Source: Dyella jiangningensis (GTDB lineage Bacteria > Pseudomonadota > Gammaproteobacteria > Xanthomonadales > Rhodanobacteraceae). Taken from it: a stretch of DNA of 64,000 nucleotides. The stretch is from assembly GCA_000632805.1 (NCBI GenBank), contig CP007444.1, positions 1,488,001-1,552,000 on the forward strand, in the 5' to 3' direction. Positions 26,803-39,132 of this stretch are shown piece by piece; within the stretch, counting starts at the first letter, position 1; every line of letters starts with the position of its first letter. Under the pieces are notes generated by a model. The model was not told the DNA's origin. It saw nothing but the letters and a program-made list of their open reading frames with translations, and did no database searches. The position numbers and the translations under genes are program-made.

Positions 26803-28101
26803 TCAGAACTGGTACTGAAGGCGTCCGACCAGGGCCGACGGATGCTTGCCGTCGTAGCTGCCGCCCGGCTTGTCGAGCTCAAGCGCGTGGACGAGGTTGG
26901 CCGAGAGGCGCACCGACTTGTCCAGGTACCAGTTGATGCCGAGGGTAAGGTTGGTTTCCCTGCCGCCCGCGATGTCGCCATCGTTGAGGTCGGTACGGCT
27001 CAGGCGCATCGCCAGCTCCAGCGCACCGCCGCCGCGTCCGTTCCAGGGCACATGAGGAATCACTTGCCCGAACGTTGCGTTGCTTTCGCGGTATTCACGG
27101 CTTTCGCCGGTAAGCATCCAGCTGGCGTATGCATACCACCCGCGGAAGTTCAGCGAGGGCAGGCCGCCGTCGCGCTGGAGATGGGCGGCCATGAATTCCG
27201 CCTGCCAGGAAAACGGCCCGCTGACGTGGGCCGCTTCCAACCCGTAGCGTTGCACGCCATCGGAGTGCGGGATGCTGTGGGTATCGAGGAAATAGGCGCC
27301 CGAGGAGAGGGCGACTTCGGGCGCGGAATTGAAGCGTTGATTGTTGTCGGCGCCGAGCCGGCGCGTGGAGTAATCGACGGCAAGGTGATAAGGCCCGTGA
27401 TCCGTGTGCAGCATGTAGGCCAGCCGGCCGGTCAGCGCCAGGCCGCGCTGCTGTCGTCCCTCGTCCTTGGTGCCGGCGGTGAAGAAGCCGTAGCTCCAGA
27501 TCCATGGGCCGCGGAAATCACTGGAGGTCACGCCTACGCTGCGGCTGGGCGCGAGCGCGCTGCTGGTGGAGCGTTCCAGGAAGGTGGTGTTGCGAAAGCT
27601 GCCGTACTGCTCCAGCCCGAAGGGCTCCTGCTGGTTGCCAATGGTGACGACGCCGAAGCGTTGCGTCTCCTTGCGTATATAGATGTCCTTGAATTCCAGG
27701 TGCCAGTTCACCAGCTCGCTGTCGGCATAGAACAGCCAGTCGCGCCAAAGCATGCGTTGGAAGTTGATGTCGGCGCGGCGGACACTCAACTGCGTGTCAC
27801 CCAGGCCTTTGTCGGAGTAGGCGGCAGCATCGACCATCAGGTACCCGTGGACCTGGTAGTGCACCACGGGCGTATCGATGCCCCCTTCGAGCGGCCGCAT
27901 CAGCGAGAGCCGGCGCAAGGCGTCGAGCGCGGGTTTGTCCGACGGGGGCGCGCCTTCCGGCGTTGCGGGCGTTTCGCTCGCCGGCGACTTCGACGGCTGG
28001 CTTACGCAGCCCGATGCGGCGGCACAACCCATGACGACGACAAGGAGCAGGGGCGCGCGCCTCGATGTTGTGTGTTCGGCCTCACCCATCTTCGCGATCA
28101 T
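26803..28101 (-). CDS. OprO/OprP-type porin with lipoprotein-like signal
   Basis: Outer-membrane beta-barrel protein of 432 residues like the phosphate-selective porin O/P family. Barrel segments include HGYLMVDAAAYSDK, VRRADINFQRMLWRDWLFYA, IGNQQEPFGLEQYGSF, ELAMRLSRTDLNDG and NLTLGINWYLDKSVRLSANLVHAL, ending LVGRLQYQF with C-terminal Phe. The N-terminus is odd: the hydrophobic stretch APLLLVVVMGCAAASGC carries Cys residues in lipobox-like settings (VMGC and ASGC), followed by a Pro/Ser-rich linker. A second ATG at 28089 is an alternative start. Substrate may be phosphate, polyphosphate or another anion. It lies upstream of the Fur-regulated operon but probably forms its own transcript. Confidence 0.8.
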   Translation of the reverse strand: MIAKMGEAEHTTSRRAPLLLVVVMGCAAASGCVSQPSKSPASETPATPEGAPPSDKPALDALRRLSLMRPLEGGIDTPVVHYQVHGYLMVDAAAYSDKGLGDTQLSVRRADINFQRMLWRDWLFYADSELVNWHLEFKDIYIRKETQRFGVVTIGNQQEPFGLEQYGSFRNTTFLERSTSSALAPSRSVGVTSSDFRGPWIWSYGFFTAGTKDEGRQQRGLALTGRLAYMLHTDHGPYHLAVDYSTRRLGADNNQRFNSAPEVALSSGAYFLDTHSIPHSDGVQRYGLEAAHVSGPFSWQAEFMAAHLQRDGGLPSLNFRGWYAYASWMLTGESREYRESNATFGQVIPHVPWNGRGGGALELAMRLSRTDLNDGDIAGGRETNLTLGINWYLDKSVRLSANLVHALELDKPGGSYDGKHPSALVGRLQYQF

Positions 28102-28320
28102 CCTCGATCGTGCGCGCCAGCAGCGATGTCATCCGGGTACGGCTCCCGCATTCGGGCGCCGTCGACGCCATAGTGCTAGTGGGGCCTTCGTGAAGTTTCC
28201 GTCACCGTAGCGGTGCGAAGTGGCTGGGCAGCCTTCATCGGCGCGTGGACCCTACGGCAGCGCATGGCTGGGGCCACGGGTTACTATGGCGGTTTGCACT
28301 GTCTTGCCAGGAGCGTTCGC

Positions 28321-29526
28321 GTGATCATCAACCCCAAGGTGCGTGGTTTTATCTGTGTGACGGCCCATCCGGTCGGCTGCGAGCGCAACGTGCTCGAGCA
28401 GATCGAGATCACCAAGGCGCAGGGTGACCTGGGTGAAGGTCCCAAGCGTGTGCTGGTGATCGGCGCTTCGACCGGCTACGGCCTGGCCTCGCGTATCACG
28501 GCGGCCTTTGGTTATGGCGCCGCGACCCTCGGCGTGTTCTTCGAAAAGCCCAGCAGCGACACCAAGACCGGCACGGCCGGCTGGTACAACTCCGCCGCCT
28601 TCGACAAGTTCGCCAAGCAGGCGGGCCTGTACAGCCGTTCGATCAATGGCGATGCCTTCGCCAACGAAACCCGTGAGCGCGCCATCGAAGTCATCAAGAA
28701 CGAGATGGGCGGCAAGATCGACCTGATCATCTACTCGCTCGCCTCGCCGGTGCGCAAGCTGCCGGACACCGGCGAAGTGGTGCGTTCCTCGCTCAAGACC
28801 ATCGGCGAGACATTTACCGCAAACTCCATCGACACCAACCGCGACACCGTGGTGCAGGCTTCGGTGGAGCCGGCGACGGAGCAGGAAATCAAGGACACCG
28901 TCACCGTCATGGGCGGCGAAGACTGGAAGCTCTGGATCGACGCCCTGAGCAAGGCCGGCGTACTGGCCGACCACGCCAAGACCATCGCCTACAGCTACAT
29001 CGGCACGGAAATCACCTGGCCGATGTACTGGCACGGCACGCTGGGCCAGGCCAAGCAACACCTGGACAACACCGCCAGGCAGCTGGTCGCCGAGCACAAG
29101 GCCGAGCATCTCGATGCCTACGTCGGCGTGATGAAGTCGGTGGTGACGCAGGCGAGCGCGGCGATCCCCGTGCTGCCGCTCTATATCGCCATTTCCTTCC
29201 GCGTGATGAAGGAAAAGGGCGTCCACGAAGGCACCATCGAGCAGATCAACCGCCTGTTCCGCGATCGCATGTATCGCAAGGACCACCAGCCGATCGCGCT
29301 CGATGACGAAGGCCGCGTGCGCCTGGACGATTGGGAGCTGCGCGAGGACGTGCAGAGCGAATGCAAGGCGCTGTGGCCCACCATCACCACCGCAAACCTC
29401 AACCAGCTCACCGATTACGCGGGCTACAAGCACGACTTCCTGCGCCTGTTCGGCTTCGGTCGCGAGGACGTGAACTACGAGGAAGAGGTCGATTCCGACC
29501 GTCGTTTCGACGTGATCGAGCTCTGA
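28321..29526 (+). CDS. fabV: Enoyl-[ACP]/trans-2-enoyl-CoA reductase FabV
   Basis: NADH-dependent reductase of 401 residues catalysing the last step of each fatty-acid elongation round; xanthomonads use FabV in place of FabI. The GTG at 28321 gives the canonical N-terminus [20 protein letters not shown]; the open frame upstream has no similarity. The nucleotide-binding segment is [21 protein letters not shown]. The FabV active-site pattern Tyr-x8-Lys appears as [10 protein letters not shown]. Length matches X. oryzae FabV (about 400). FabV enzymes are typically insensitive to triclosan. No fabI-like gene is in the window. Monocistronic by spacing. Confidence 0.95.
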   Translation: MIINPKVRGFICVTAHPVGCERNVLEQIEITKAQGDLGEGPKRVLVIGASTGYGLASRITAAFGYGAATLGVFFEKPSSDTKTGTAGWYNSAAFDKFAKQAGLYSRSINGDAFANETRERAIEVIKNEMGGKIDLIIYSLASPVRKLPDTGEVVRSSLKTIGETFTANSIDTNRDTVVQASVEPATEQEIKDTVTVMGGEDWKLWIDALSKAGVLADHAKTIAYSYIGTEITWPMYWHGTLGQAKQHLDNTARQLVAEHKAEHLDAYVGVMKSVVTQASAAIPVLPLYIAISFRVMKEKGVHEGTIEQINRLFRDRMYRKDHQPIALDDEGRVRLDDWELREDVQSECKALWPTITTANLNQLTDYAGYKHDFLRLFGFGREDVNYEEEVDSDRRFDVIEL

Positions 29527-29533
29527 TCGATTT

Positions 29534-29566
29534 CCGGCACGCCGTAGCGCCGCTGCGGCGTGCCGG
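29534..29566. terminator. Stem-loop after fabV
   Basis: Perfect 11-bp inverted repeat CCGGCACGCCG/CGGCGTGCCGG around an 11-base loop, 8 bp after the fabV stop. There is no T-tract, so it could be a Rho-type or mRNA-stabilising hairpin rather than an intrinsic terminator. Confidence 0.4.
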
Positions 29567-29611
29567 CTGAAAGGGGCGGACACGGCCGCCCTTGCTGGCT
29601 AAGCTGGCGGC

Positions 29612-31027
29612 ATGAGCATCGCCATTGTCTGGTTTCGCCGTGATCTTCGCCTTGCCGACCAACCCGCGCTGAGCGCCGCGTGCGCGGCTCACGAACGCGT
29701 GTTGCCGGTCTATATCCATGCGCCGCACGAAGAGGGCGAATGGGCACCTGGCGCCGCAAGTCGCTGGTGGCTGCATCACGCGCTCGCGGCGTTGCAGTCC
29801 CAGCTTCTGCAATGCGGCGTCACCTTGCACCTGCGCGAAGGCGACAGTCTCCATGTGTTGCGCCAGCTGATCGAGGCGACCGGCGCGTCGGCGGTGTATT
29901 GGAATCGTTGCTACGAGCCCGCCGCCATCGAACGCGATAGCGCCATCAAGGCTGCGTTGCGGGAGGCCGGCGTGGAAGCGCACAGCTTCAACGCCGCGCT
30001 GTGGTGCGAACCCTGGCAGATCGAAACCAAGCAGCAGTCGCCGTATCGCGTATTCACACCGTTCTGGCGCAACCTGCGGCCGCAGCTGGCGGTGTCGCTA
30101 CCACTGCCCGTGCCCGCGTTGCGCGGCGTGGAGGCGGCGGAAAGCGTGCCGCTGGCGTCGTTCCGCTTGTTGCCCTCCATCCCGTGGGATGCAGGCTTGC
30201 GCGAGACCTGGACGCCTGGCGAGCAGGGTGCGCACGAAGCGCTTGAAATCTTTGCCGACGACGCCGTGGCCGACTATGCACAGGGGCGCGACCTGCCGGC
30301 GCGACACGGCACCTCGCGCCTGTCTCCGCACCTGCATTTCGGCGAGATATCGCCGCGCCAGATCCATCACGCGCTGACCGAACGCCTTGCCCAACGCGAT
30401 GCCCGCCGCCGCCCCGACATCGAGCCGTTCCTGCGCGAACTGGGCTGGCGCGAATTCGCGCACCATCTGCTCTACCACTTTCCCGCCACGCCCACGGAAA
30501 ATTTCAATGCCGAGTTCGACCGCTTCACCTGGGCGAACGCGGACGATGCCTGCCTCGAACGCTGGCAGCGCGGCCGCACCGGTATCCCCCTGGTCGACGC
30601 CGGCATGCGCGAGCTGTGGCACACCGGTTGGATGCACAACCGCGTGCGCATGGTCGTGGCGAGTTTTCTGTGCAAGAACCTAAGACAACACTGGCACCAC
30701 GGTGCGCGCTGGTTCTGGGACACGCTGGTCGATGCCGACCTCGCCAACAACACGCTGGGCTGGCAATGGGTCGCCGGCAGCGGTGCGGATGCAGCGCCTT
30801 ATTTCCGCGTGTTCAATCCGGTATCGCAGGCGCAGAAGTTCGATGCGAAAGGCGAGTACCTGCGGCGGTGGTTGCCTGAATTGCGCGACGCTTCATTGCC
30901 GCTGTTGCATGAGCCATGGAAGGATGCAGCATTGCTGAAGCGCTCGGGTTATCCCGCGCCGATGATCGATCTGGGCGAAAGCCGCGCGGCGGCGCTCGGC
31001 GCTTATCAAGCCATGCGTGGGAGATAG
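29612..31027 (+). CDS. phrB: Deoxyribodipyrimidine photolyase, class I CPD type
   Basis: Light-dependent DNA repair flavoprotein of 471 residues, the length of E. coli PhrB (472). The N-terminal photolyase-related domain starts SIAIVWFRRDLRLADQPAL and binds the antenna chromophore. The C-terminal helical FAD domain shows GTSRLSPHLHFGEISPRQ, the ELGWREFAHHLLYHFP segment, the TGIPLVDAGMRELWHTGWMHNRVRM active-site helices, and LGWQWVAGSGADAAPYFRVFNP. The last two carry the CPD-contacting Trp/Met/Asn and FAD-contacting residues of class I enzymes. It repairs cyclobutane pyrimidine dimers. The 85-bp gap from fabV contains a stem-loop, so it may have its own promoter. A REPIN follows. Confidence 0.94.
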   Translation: MSIAIVWFRRDLRLADQPALSAACAAHERVLPVYIHAPHEEGEWAPGAASRWWLHHALAALQSQLLQCGVTLHLREGDSLHVLRQLIEATGASAVYWNRCYEPAAIERDSAIKAALREAGVEAHSFNAALWCEPWQIETKQQSPYRVFTPFWRNLRPQLAVSLPLPVPALRGVEAAESVPLASFRLLPSIPWDAGLRETWTPGEQGAHEALEIFADDAVADYAQGRDLPARHGTSRLSPHLHFGEISPRQIHHALTERLAQRDARRRPDIEPFLRELGWREFAHHLLYHFPATPTENFNAEFDRFTWANADDACLERWQRGRTGIPLVDAGMRELWHTGWMHNRVRMVVASFLCKNLRQHWHHGARWFWDTLVDADLANNTLGWQWVAGSGADAAPYFRVFNPVSQAQKFDAKGEYLRRWLPELRDASLPLLHEPWKDAALLKRSGYPAPMIDLGESRAAALGAYQAMRGR

Positions 31028-31032
31028 TTTCT

Positions 31033-31118
31033 TTGTGGGAGCACACCCTGTGCGCGACGGCAGAGATTCGACGTCAGCGTTGCTGCGGACCAGTCGCGCA
31101 CAGGGTGCGCTCCCACAA
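31033..31118. repeat. REPIN B (inverted REP pair)
   Basis: Forward unit at 31033-31057 (GTGGGAGCACACCC then TGTGCGCGA) and inverted unit at 31094-31118 (TCGCGCACAGGG then TGCGCTCCCACAA), 86 bp in all. It lies between the convergent photolyase and antiporter genes. Same sub-family as clusters A and D. Confidence 0.88.
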
Positions 31119-31138
31119 GGACCCGATAAGGTCGGGCC

Positions 31139-32380
31139 TCAACGCAGCTCCGGCGCCTGCACTTTCTCGCCGCCTGCACCGCTACGCCGCAGCATCCATG
31201 CCAGCACCGGCGGCGTGACCATGGCCGTGAGCAACGACATCGCCACGATGATCGCGTAGATCTGCGCGGTGAACACACCCGCCGAGAGGCCGAGGCTGGC
31301 GATCACCACACCCACTTCGCCACGCGGCACCATGCCGAAACCGACTACCGTGGCGCTGCGTGGTCCCAGTGAAAGCGCGCCGAGGAAGCCGCCGATCAGC
31401 TTGGACACGATGGCGATCAGCGTCACCACCAGCAGCATTACATTCGCTTCGGTGCTGGCCAGCTGCGTGAGGTCGATCTTGCTGCCGGTCACCACGAAGA
31501 AGAACGGCGTCAGCAGTGCCAGCAGTGGCTGCGTCTGTTTTTCCAGCGCATGCTGCTGGCGCGTTTCGGACGCGATCATGCCAGCCAGGAAAGCGCCGAT
31601 GATGGCCGCCAATCCGAACAGCGTGGACACATAGGCCAGGCCAAGACACAGCGCCAGCACGATGGCCAGTGCCGAATGCGGACTGCGCGGCTTGTCCAGC
31701 CAGCTGGAATTCCATCGCATCACGCGCGCCCCGCCCACGCCGATGACCGCGATGAAGCCGATGGCGCCTGCGAGCACGGCGACCAGATGCACGAGGTCGA
31801 TGCCTTCGCCGCCCTGGATCGATACCACCACGCCCAGCAACAGCATGGCGAGGATGTCGTCGATCACCGCCGCGCCAAGGATCACCTTGCTTTCGGTGCG
31901 CTGCAGGGCACCCAGTTCCTGCAACACGCGCGCGGTGATGCCCGCCGACGTGGCGACGAATGCCGCCGCGATGAACAGCGAGCGGCTCCAGTCGAAGCCG
32001 TTGCCGTGCGCCCACACGCCACCCATGCCGAACGGCACCAGCACGCCCAACACGCCGACGAGGAAGGCCACCTTGCCGACCCTCTTCAGGTCCTCCAGTC
32101 GCGTCTCCAGGCCCACGGAGAACAGCAGCAGCACCACGCCGATTTCCGCGAGCACATCCAGCGGCGTACCCGAAGCGATCTGCTCGGGTGTGATCCAGCC
32201 GAGCAGGGAGGGGCCGACCACGCAACCGGCGGCGATCTCGCCGACCACGCCGGGCAGTTTCAGGCGTTGCGCGATCTCACCACCGACCTGCGCGGCGATG
32301 AAGACGATGAAGAGCGTGAGCAGAATGTCACTGGCGTGATGCATGCGGCGCTGCTTGGCGAAGGAAACGATGCCATGCAT
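31139..32380 (-). CDS. CPA2-family cation:proton antiporter
   Basis: Inner-membrane antiporter of 413 residues with about 12 helices. CPA2 landmarks: the double Asp of the ion-binding helix in GAAVIDDILAMLLLG, the KLPGVVGEIAAGCVVGPSLLG N-terminal helix, the LLLFSVGLETRLEDL segment and VPRGEVGVVIASLGLSAG near the end. The Asp pair suggests electrogenic Na+/H+ or K+/H+ exchange. There is no cytosolic RCK/TrkA-N domain, unlike KefB and KefC. An ATG 12 codons later (32344) is an alternative start. It follows the MFS transporter gene by 28 bp on the same strand and may be cotranscribed. Ion specificity cannot be read from sequence. Confidence 0.88.
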   Translation of the reverse strand: MHGIVSFAKQRRMHHASDILLTLFIVFIAAQVGGEIAQRLKLPGVVGEIAAGCVVGPSLLGWITPEQIASGTPLDVLAEIGVVLLLFSVGLETRLEDLKRVGKVAFLVGVLGVLVPFGMGGVWAHGNGFDWSRSLFIAAAFVATSAGITARVLQELGALQRTESKVILGAAVIDDILAMLLLGVVVSIQGGEGIDLVHLVAVLAGAIGFIAVIGVGGARVMRWNSSWLDKPRSPHSALAIVLALCLGLAYVSTLFGLAAIIGAFLAGMIASETRQQHALEKQTQPLLALLTPFFFVVTGSKIDLTQLASTEANVMLLVVTLIAIVSKLIGGFLGALSLGPRSATVVGFGMVPRGEVGVVIASLGLSAGVFTAQIYAIIVAMSLLTAMVTPPVLAWMLRRSGAGGEKVQAPELR

Positions 32381-32408
32381 GCTACCTGCTCGCGCCCGCG
32401 AGTGCCGC

Positions 32409-33884
32409 TCACTCGGCGGCGGCAGAAGGGCGTTTGCTACTGTCAGGTTGCAGGCGGCTGAAGACCCAGCTGGCCGTGGCGGTCACTACGCCCAGCAGCA
32501 GCACCGTCCAGCGAAATGCGGGCACATAGTCGTCGTGCGCATGTCCCTGCAGCAGCGCCTCCATCAGCAACGAGGCCAACGCAATGCCGAAACTCATCGA
32601 GAGGTATTGGGCCGTCGACGCCATCGACGACGCCTGCGAGGCGTACTTCACGTCGAGATCGTTATAGATCAGCGTGTTCATGGCCGTGTACTGCATGCCC
32701 ATGAAACCGCCGTAGATGAACACCATCAGGGCGATCAGCCACATCGGCGAACCCTTGCCCAGCAACGCGAACGATGCGAGCAGGGCCGCGACGACCAAGG
32801 TGTTGGTAAACAGCAGGCGGCGATAACCGAACAGGTTGAGCAGCCGGTTGATGCCCCATTTGGCGGTAATGGAACCCAAGGCCTGCGGCACCATCATCAG
32901 GCCGGCCATCAGCGGCGACCAACCGCAACCCACCTGCAGGAACAGCACCAGCAGCAGGAACATGCCCGACACGCCCAGGCGGGTGAACAGGTTGCCCGCC
33001 AGCGACACCCAGACGCTGCGCACGCGTAGCAGGCTCAGGTCGGCGACCGGATGATCCGTGCGCCGGCTGTGCCATACGTAGATGCAACCGAAAATGATGG
33101 CGAGCACGCCATAGGCGCCGATGCGCGGCCATTGCACGCCACCGCCGCTCGCCACTTCGGAAGCGGTCAGCAACATGGCCGAGGCCGCGGCAAACAGCAG
33201 GAAGCCCACGATGTCAAACTTGTGCGGCTCATCCAGCCGGTAGTCGGGCATGTCGCGCCGATTCATCCACATGCCGACGATGCCCACCGGCACGTTGATC
33301 AGGAAGATCAGCCGCCACGAGGTGTACTGCGCCAATGCGCCGCCCAGCAACGGGCCGAGCACCGAGCCCAGCAGGCCCACGGTGGCGACCGTGCTCATCG
33401 ATTTCACGAAGTCGCGTTTGTCGATACTGCGCACGAGTACGTAGCGGCCCACGGGCATCAGCGCGGCGCCACCGAGGCCTTGCAGCACGCGCGCCGCGAC
33501 CAGCTGGGGCAACGTCTGCGCGATGCCACACAGCAGCGAGCCTACGGTGAACGTGCCGATGGCAGCGGCGAAGATCAGTCGCGTACCGAATCGATCGCAA
33601 AGCCACGGACTGGCGGGAATGAAGATCGCCAGCGTGAGCACATAACTGGTCAGCGCCGTGCGCATGCCCAGCGGCGTGACGTTGAGGGCTTCCGCCATCG
33701 CGGGCACAGCGGTGTTGACGATGGTGGAATCCAAAGCCTGCATGAAGAACGCCGCGGCGACGAGCCATATCAGGCCTCGGTAGCGTTCTTGCGACGAGGC
33801 GGGAGGCGTGGCGGGTAGCGACGCCTCTTCACCAGGAGGCGGAACAGGGAGGTTGGCCTCCGTGGCGGGGATCGGCTCAGGCAT
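32409..33884 (-). CDS. MFS efflux transporter, DHA2 family (MdtD/EmrB-like)
   Basis: Major-facilitator protein of 491 residues with 14 predicted helices. The first helix carries AAFFMQALDSTIVNTAVPAM (DHA2 motif D1, LDxTIVNxAxP). Motif A follows in WLCDRFGTRLIF, then ARVLQGLGGAALMPVGRYVL (motif B), and motif C LGSVLGPLLGGAL. This is the H+-driven multidrug-efflux branch, close to MdtD. A Pro- and Glu-rich cytoplasmic N-terminus of about 35 residues precedes helix 1. It is upstream of, and same strand as, the CPA2 antiporter gene. Substrates unknown. Confidence 0.88.
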   Translation of the reverse strand: MPEPIPATEANLPVPPPGEEASLPATPPASSQERYRGLIWLVAAAFFMQALDSTIVNTAVPAMAEALNVTPLGMRTALTSYVLTLAIFIPASPWLCDRFGTRLIFAAAIGTFTVGSLLCGIAQTLPQLVAARVLQGLGGAALMPVGRYVLVRSIDKRDFVKSMSTVATVGLLGSVLGPLLGGALAQYTSWRLIFLINVPVGIVGMWMNRRDMPDYRLDEPHKFDIVGFLLFAAASAMLLTASEVASGGGVQWPRIGAYGVLAIIFGCIYVWHSRRTDHPVADLSLLRVRSVWVSLAGNLFTRLGVSGMFLLLVLFLQVGCGWSPLMAGLMMVPQALGSITAKWGINRLLNLFGYRRLLFTNTLVVAALLASFALLGKGSPMWLIALMVFIYGGFMGMQYTAMNTLIYNDLDVKYASQASSMASTAQYLSMSFGIALASLLMEALLQGHAHDDYVPAFRWTVLLLGVVTATASWVFSRLQPDSSKRPSAAAE

Positions 33885-34043
33885 GGACCTCTATGATACC
33901 TGCTATGACAGCTTGCTTTCGGTAGCTGCCGCGTCCAAAGTCAGTGCCGTTTCATCTTAGGGCTCGCGAGTGCGCGTGACGTCAAGCGCGGCACCCGTGC
34001 GGGCTACGGCAGGTTTCGACCATGAGAGGTTGAACATCGCCCA

Positions 34044-34083
34044 GACGCGTCGGAGCGGTCTCGTTCCGGCGCGTCGCTTTTTT
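34044..34083 (+). terminator. Terminator-like hairpin in the rnk leader
   Basis: A 13-bp stem (34044-34056 with 34063-34075, two G-U pairs) around loop GGTCTC, followed after GC by six T (34078-34083). It ends 47 bp before the rnk start. No plus-strand gene precedes it nearer than the photolyase, so it would terminate a transcript begun in the 33885-34043 gap: an attenuated rnk leader or a small RNA. Confidence 0.7.
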
Positions 34084-34099
34084 CAGGTCACCAGCAAGC

Positions 34100-34115
34100 G
34101 GACGCCATGGCGTCC
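34100..34115 (+). promoter_or_regulatory. Palindrome just ahead of the rnk ribosome-binding site
   Basis: Perfect 16-base palindrome GGACGCCATGGCGTCC, 5 bases before the AGGA site of rnk. It could form a hairpin near the ribosome-binding site or be a dimeric protein site. No regulator is identified. Confidence 0.4.
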
Positions 34116-34130
34116 ACGACAGGAATCATC

Positions 34131-34541
34131 ATGAGCACCAAGCCACCCATCGTCATTTCCCGCCTCGATCTGGAACGTATCGAAGCACTGCTCGAGCGCA
34201 TGTCCCTTACGCAGCAGTCCGAATACGACGCGCTGCGCGCGGAGCTGGATCGGGCCGAGGTGGTCGAGCCTTCGCAGGTGCCGGCCGACGTGGTGACCAT
34301 GAATTCCGTCGTCACCTTCGAAGACGAGAACAGCAGCGACGAGTTGACGGTGAGCCTGGTCTATCCCTCGGGCGCCGGCGCGCCCGGCACCGTATCGATT
34401 TTCGCGCCGGTCGGCAGTGCCTTGCTCGGCATGGCTGTCGGCCAGCACATCGAATGGCCCATGCCCGACGGTCGGACACGGCGCTTGCGCGTGCTCGAGA
34501 TCGAATACCAGCCCGAGTCCGCCGGCGATCTGCATCGCTGA
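34131..34541 (+). CDS. rnk: Regulator of nucleoside diphosphate kinase (GreA/B-like)
   Basis: Small Gre-related protein of 136 residues, exactly the length of E. coli Rnk. It has a short N-terminal coiled coil (DLERIEALLERMSLTQQSEY) and a C-terminal FKBP-like domain (VTMNSVVTFED, ELTVSLVYP, IFAPVGSALLGMAVGQHIEWPMPDG). Rnk binds RNA polymerase near the secondary channel and was named for effects on nucleoside diphosphate kinase and alginate. The start at 34131 has AGGA upstream; an ATG eight codons earlier is inside the palindrome and less likely. It stands alone, with a terminator-like hairpin in its leader. Confidence 0.92.
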   Translation: MSTKPPIVISRLDLERIEALLERMSLTQQSEYDALRAELDRAEVVEPSQVPADVVTMNSVVTFEDENSSDELTVSLVYPSGAGAPGTVSIFAPVGSALLGMAVGQHIEWPMPDGRTRRLRVLEIEYQPESAGDLHR

Positions 34542-34639
34542 GCGCAGCAGGCCCCGGACGTGCGTGCCGGGGTCGCTCATGTTCGTTGCCCGGGCGTACA
34601 CGGCACGTCAGGGCCGCGTCTTTCGATGCAAAACCAGAA

Positions 34640-35260
34640 TCAATCGAAGTGCTTGCTATAGCCGACCTGGAAGCCGCCCGGCAGCAGCGAGATGATCCAG
34701 GGTGAATCGCGGTGGGTGGCCCAATAGCCGACGCCTGCGCCGATCGCTGCGCCGAACAGCACGTCGCTTTGCCAGTGGCCATGGGTCTTCACGCGCGCTA
34801 CGGCATCGTAGGCGGGAATCAGCGCCAGCAGGTAGACCGAGGGGTGATCGTGACCGTAGTTGATCATGAAGGGCGTCACGGCCGCCGTAACGGAAGCCAC
34901 TTCGCCACTGGGGAAACTCTGCGCGTGCCAGCCCTGGAACCATTGGTTCGGGGAGTCGGTCTGCGAGGGGCGCTCGCGCTGGAACGTCCACTTCAGCACC
35001 TGGGTGCTGGCCGCCGTGACCACCATGGAATCAACCGAGCGCCAGAAGGTGTCGCCGAGCTTGTCCTGATCACCGAGCCAGATGGCGCCGCCAGCAATCG
35101 TGACGATGGTTCCGTAGACGAGAATCTGCTGGTTGCTGCGCTTCCAGATGCCGCTGTCGTCATAGGCCACCTTGTGGTCGAGGCCCAGAATGCCGCTGCC
35201 GGCCCAGGCCGGGCTGCAGGCGAATGCGAGCATGCACATCATCCATCGAAGAGCGCGCAT
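34640..35260 (-). CDS. Exported PAP2-superfamily phosphatase
   Basis: Phosphatidic-acid-phosphatase-type protein of 206 residues with a signal peptide (ALRWMMCMLAFACSPAWAGS), so periplasmic. The three PAP2 motifs are recognisable: KWTFQRERPS (K-x6-R-P), SFPSGE, and ARVKTHGHWQSD (R-x5-H-x3-D). Motif 2 normally reads PSGH, where His is the proton donor; here it is Glu. The other catalytic residues, including the nucleophilic His of motif 3, are present. The substrate could be a lipid phosphate or a soluble phosphate. The start at 35260 is the signal-peptide ATG. It is divergent from ligA. Confidence 0.85.
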   Translation of the reverse strand: MRALRWMMCMLAFACSPAWAGSGILGLDHKVAYDDSGIWKRSNQQILVYGTIVTIAGGAIWLGDQDKLGDTFWRSVDSMVVTAASTQVLKWTFQRERPSQTDSPNQWFQGWHAQSFPSGEVASVTAAVTPFMINYGHDHPSVYLLALIPAYDAVARVKTHGHWQSDVLFGAAIGAGVGYWATHRDSPWIISLLPGGFQVGYSKHFD

Positions 35261-35364
35261 GGTGAGCCTCCTGTGAACAGTGGCATCGAATCGGCGCTTG
35301 CGACGGTACTCCGCCGGACTTTCGCGGGGCTTAGCAAAGCTGAAAATGGCGCCAGTCCCGGTAA

Positions 35365-38732
<3,368 letters not shown>

Positions 38733-38736
38733 CCCG

Positions 38737-39126
38737 GTGTCGCTGTTGCCTGCCATCCATCATGTGGCGCTGATCTGCTCGGATGTCGCGCGTTCCAAGA
38801 AGTTCTACAGCGAGACGCTGGGTTTTCGCATCATCCGCGAGGTGTACCGCGCCGAGCGCGATTCATGGAAAGTCGACCTGGAAGTCAGCCCGGGCGTCAG
38901 CCTGGAGCTGTTCTCCTTTCCCTCGCCGCCACCGCGGCCATCTCGGCCCGAGGCACAGGGGCTGCGGCACCTGGCCTTTGCGGTTCCCGACATCGACAAG
39001 GTGATCGCCACCTTGCTCGAGCGCGGCGTCGCGTGCGAGCCGGTCCGTGTCGATGAGTACACGGACCGGCGATTCACGTTCCTTGCCGACCCTGACGGAT
39101 TGCCGATCGAGCTGTACGAGCAGTAG
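38737..39126 (+). CDS. yaeR: VOC-fold glyoxalase-like protein YaeR
   Basis: Vicinal-oxygen-chelate protein of 129 residues, the same length as E. coli YaeR and very close to it: HHVALICSDVARSKKFYSETLGF, VYRAERDSWKVDL, ELFSFPSPPPRPSRPEA, GLRHLAFAVPDID, and the ending FLADPDGLPIELYEQ. Metal ligands are the His of the first segment, Glu in LELFSF, His in RHLAF and Glu in IELYEQ. The reaction is not established; the family resembles lactoylglutathione lyases. The GTG at 38737 has GGAGG 9 bases upstream. It follows epmA by 4 bp, third gene of the ligA operon. Confidence 0.92.
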   Translation: MSLLPAIHHVALICSDVARSKKFYSETLGFRIIREVYRAERDSWKVDLEVSPGVSLELFSFPSPPPRPSRPEAQGLRHLAFAVPDIDKVIATLLERGVACEPVRVDEYTDRRFTFLADPDGLPIELYEQ

Positions 39127-39132
39127 GCGCGA

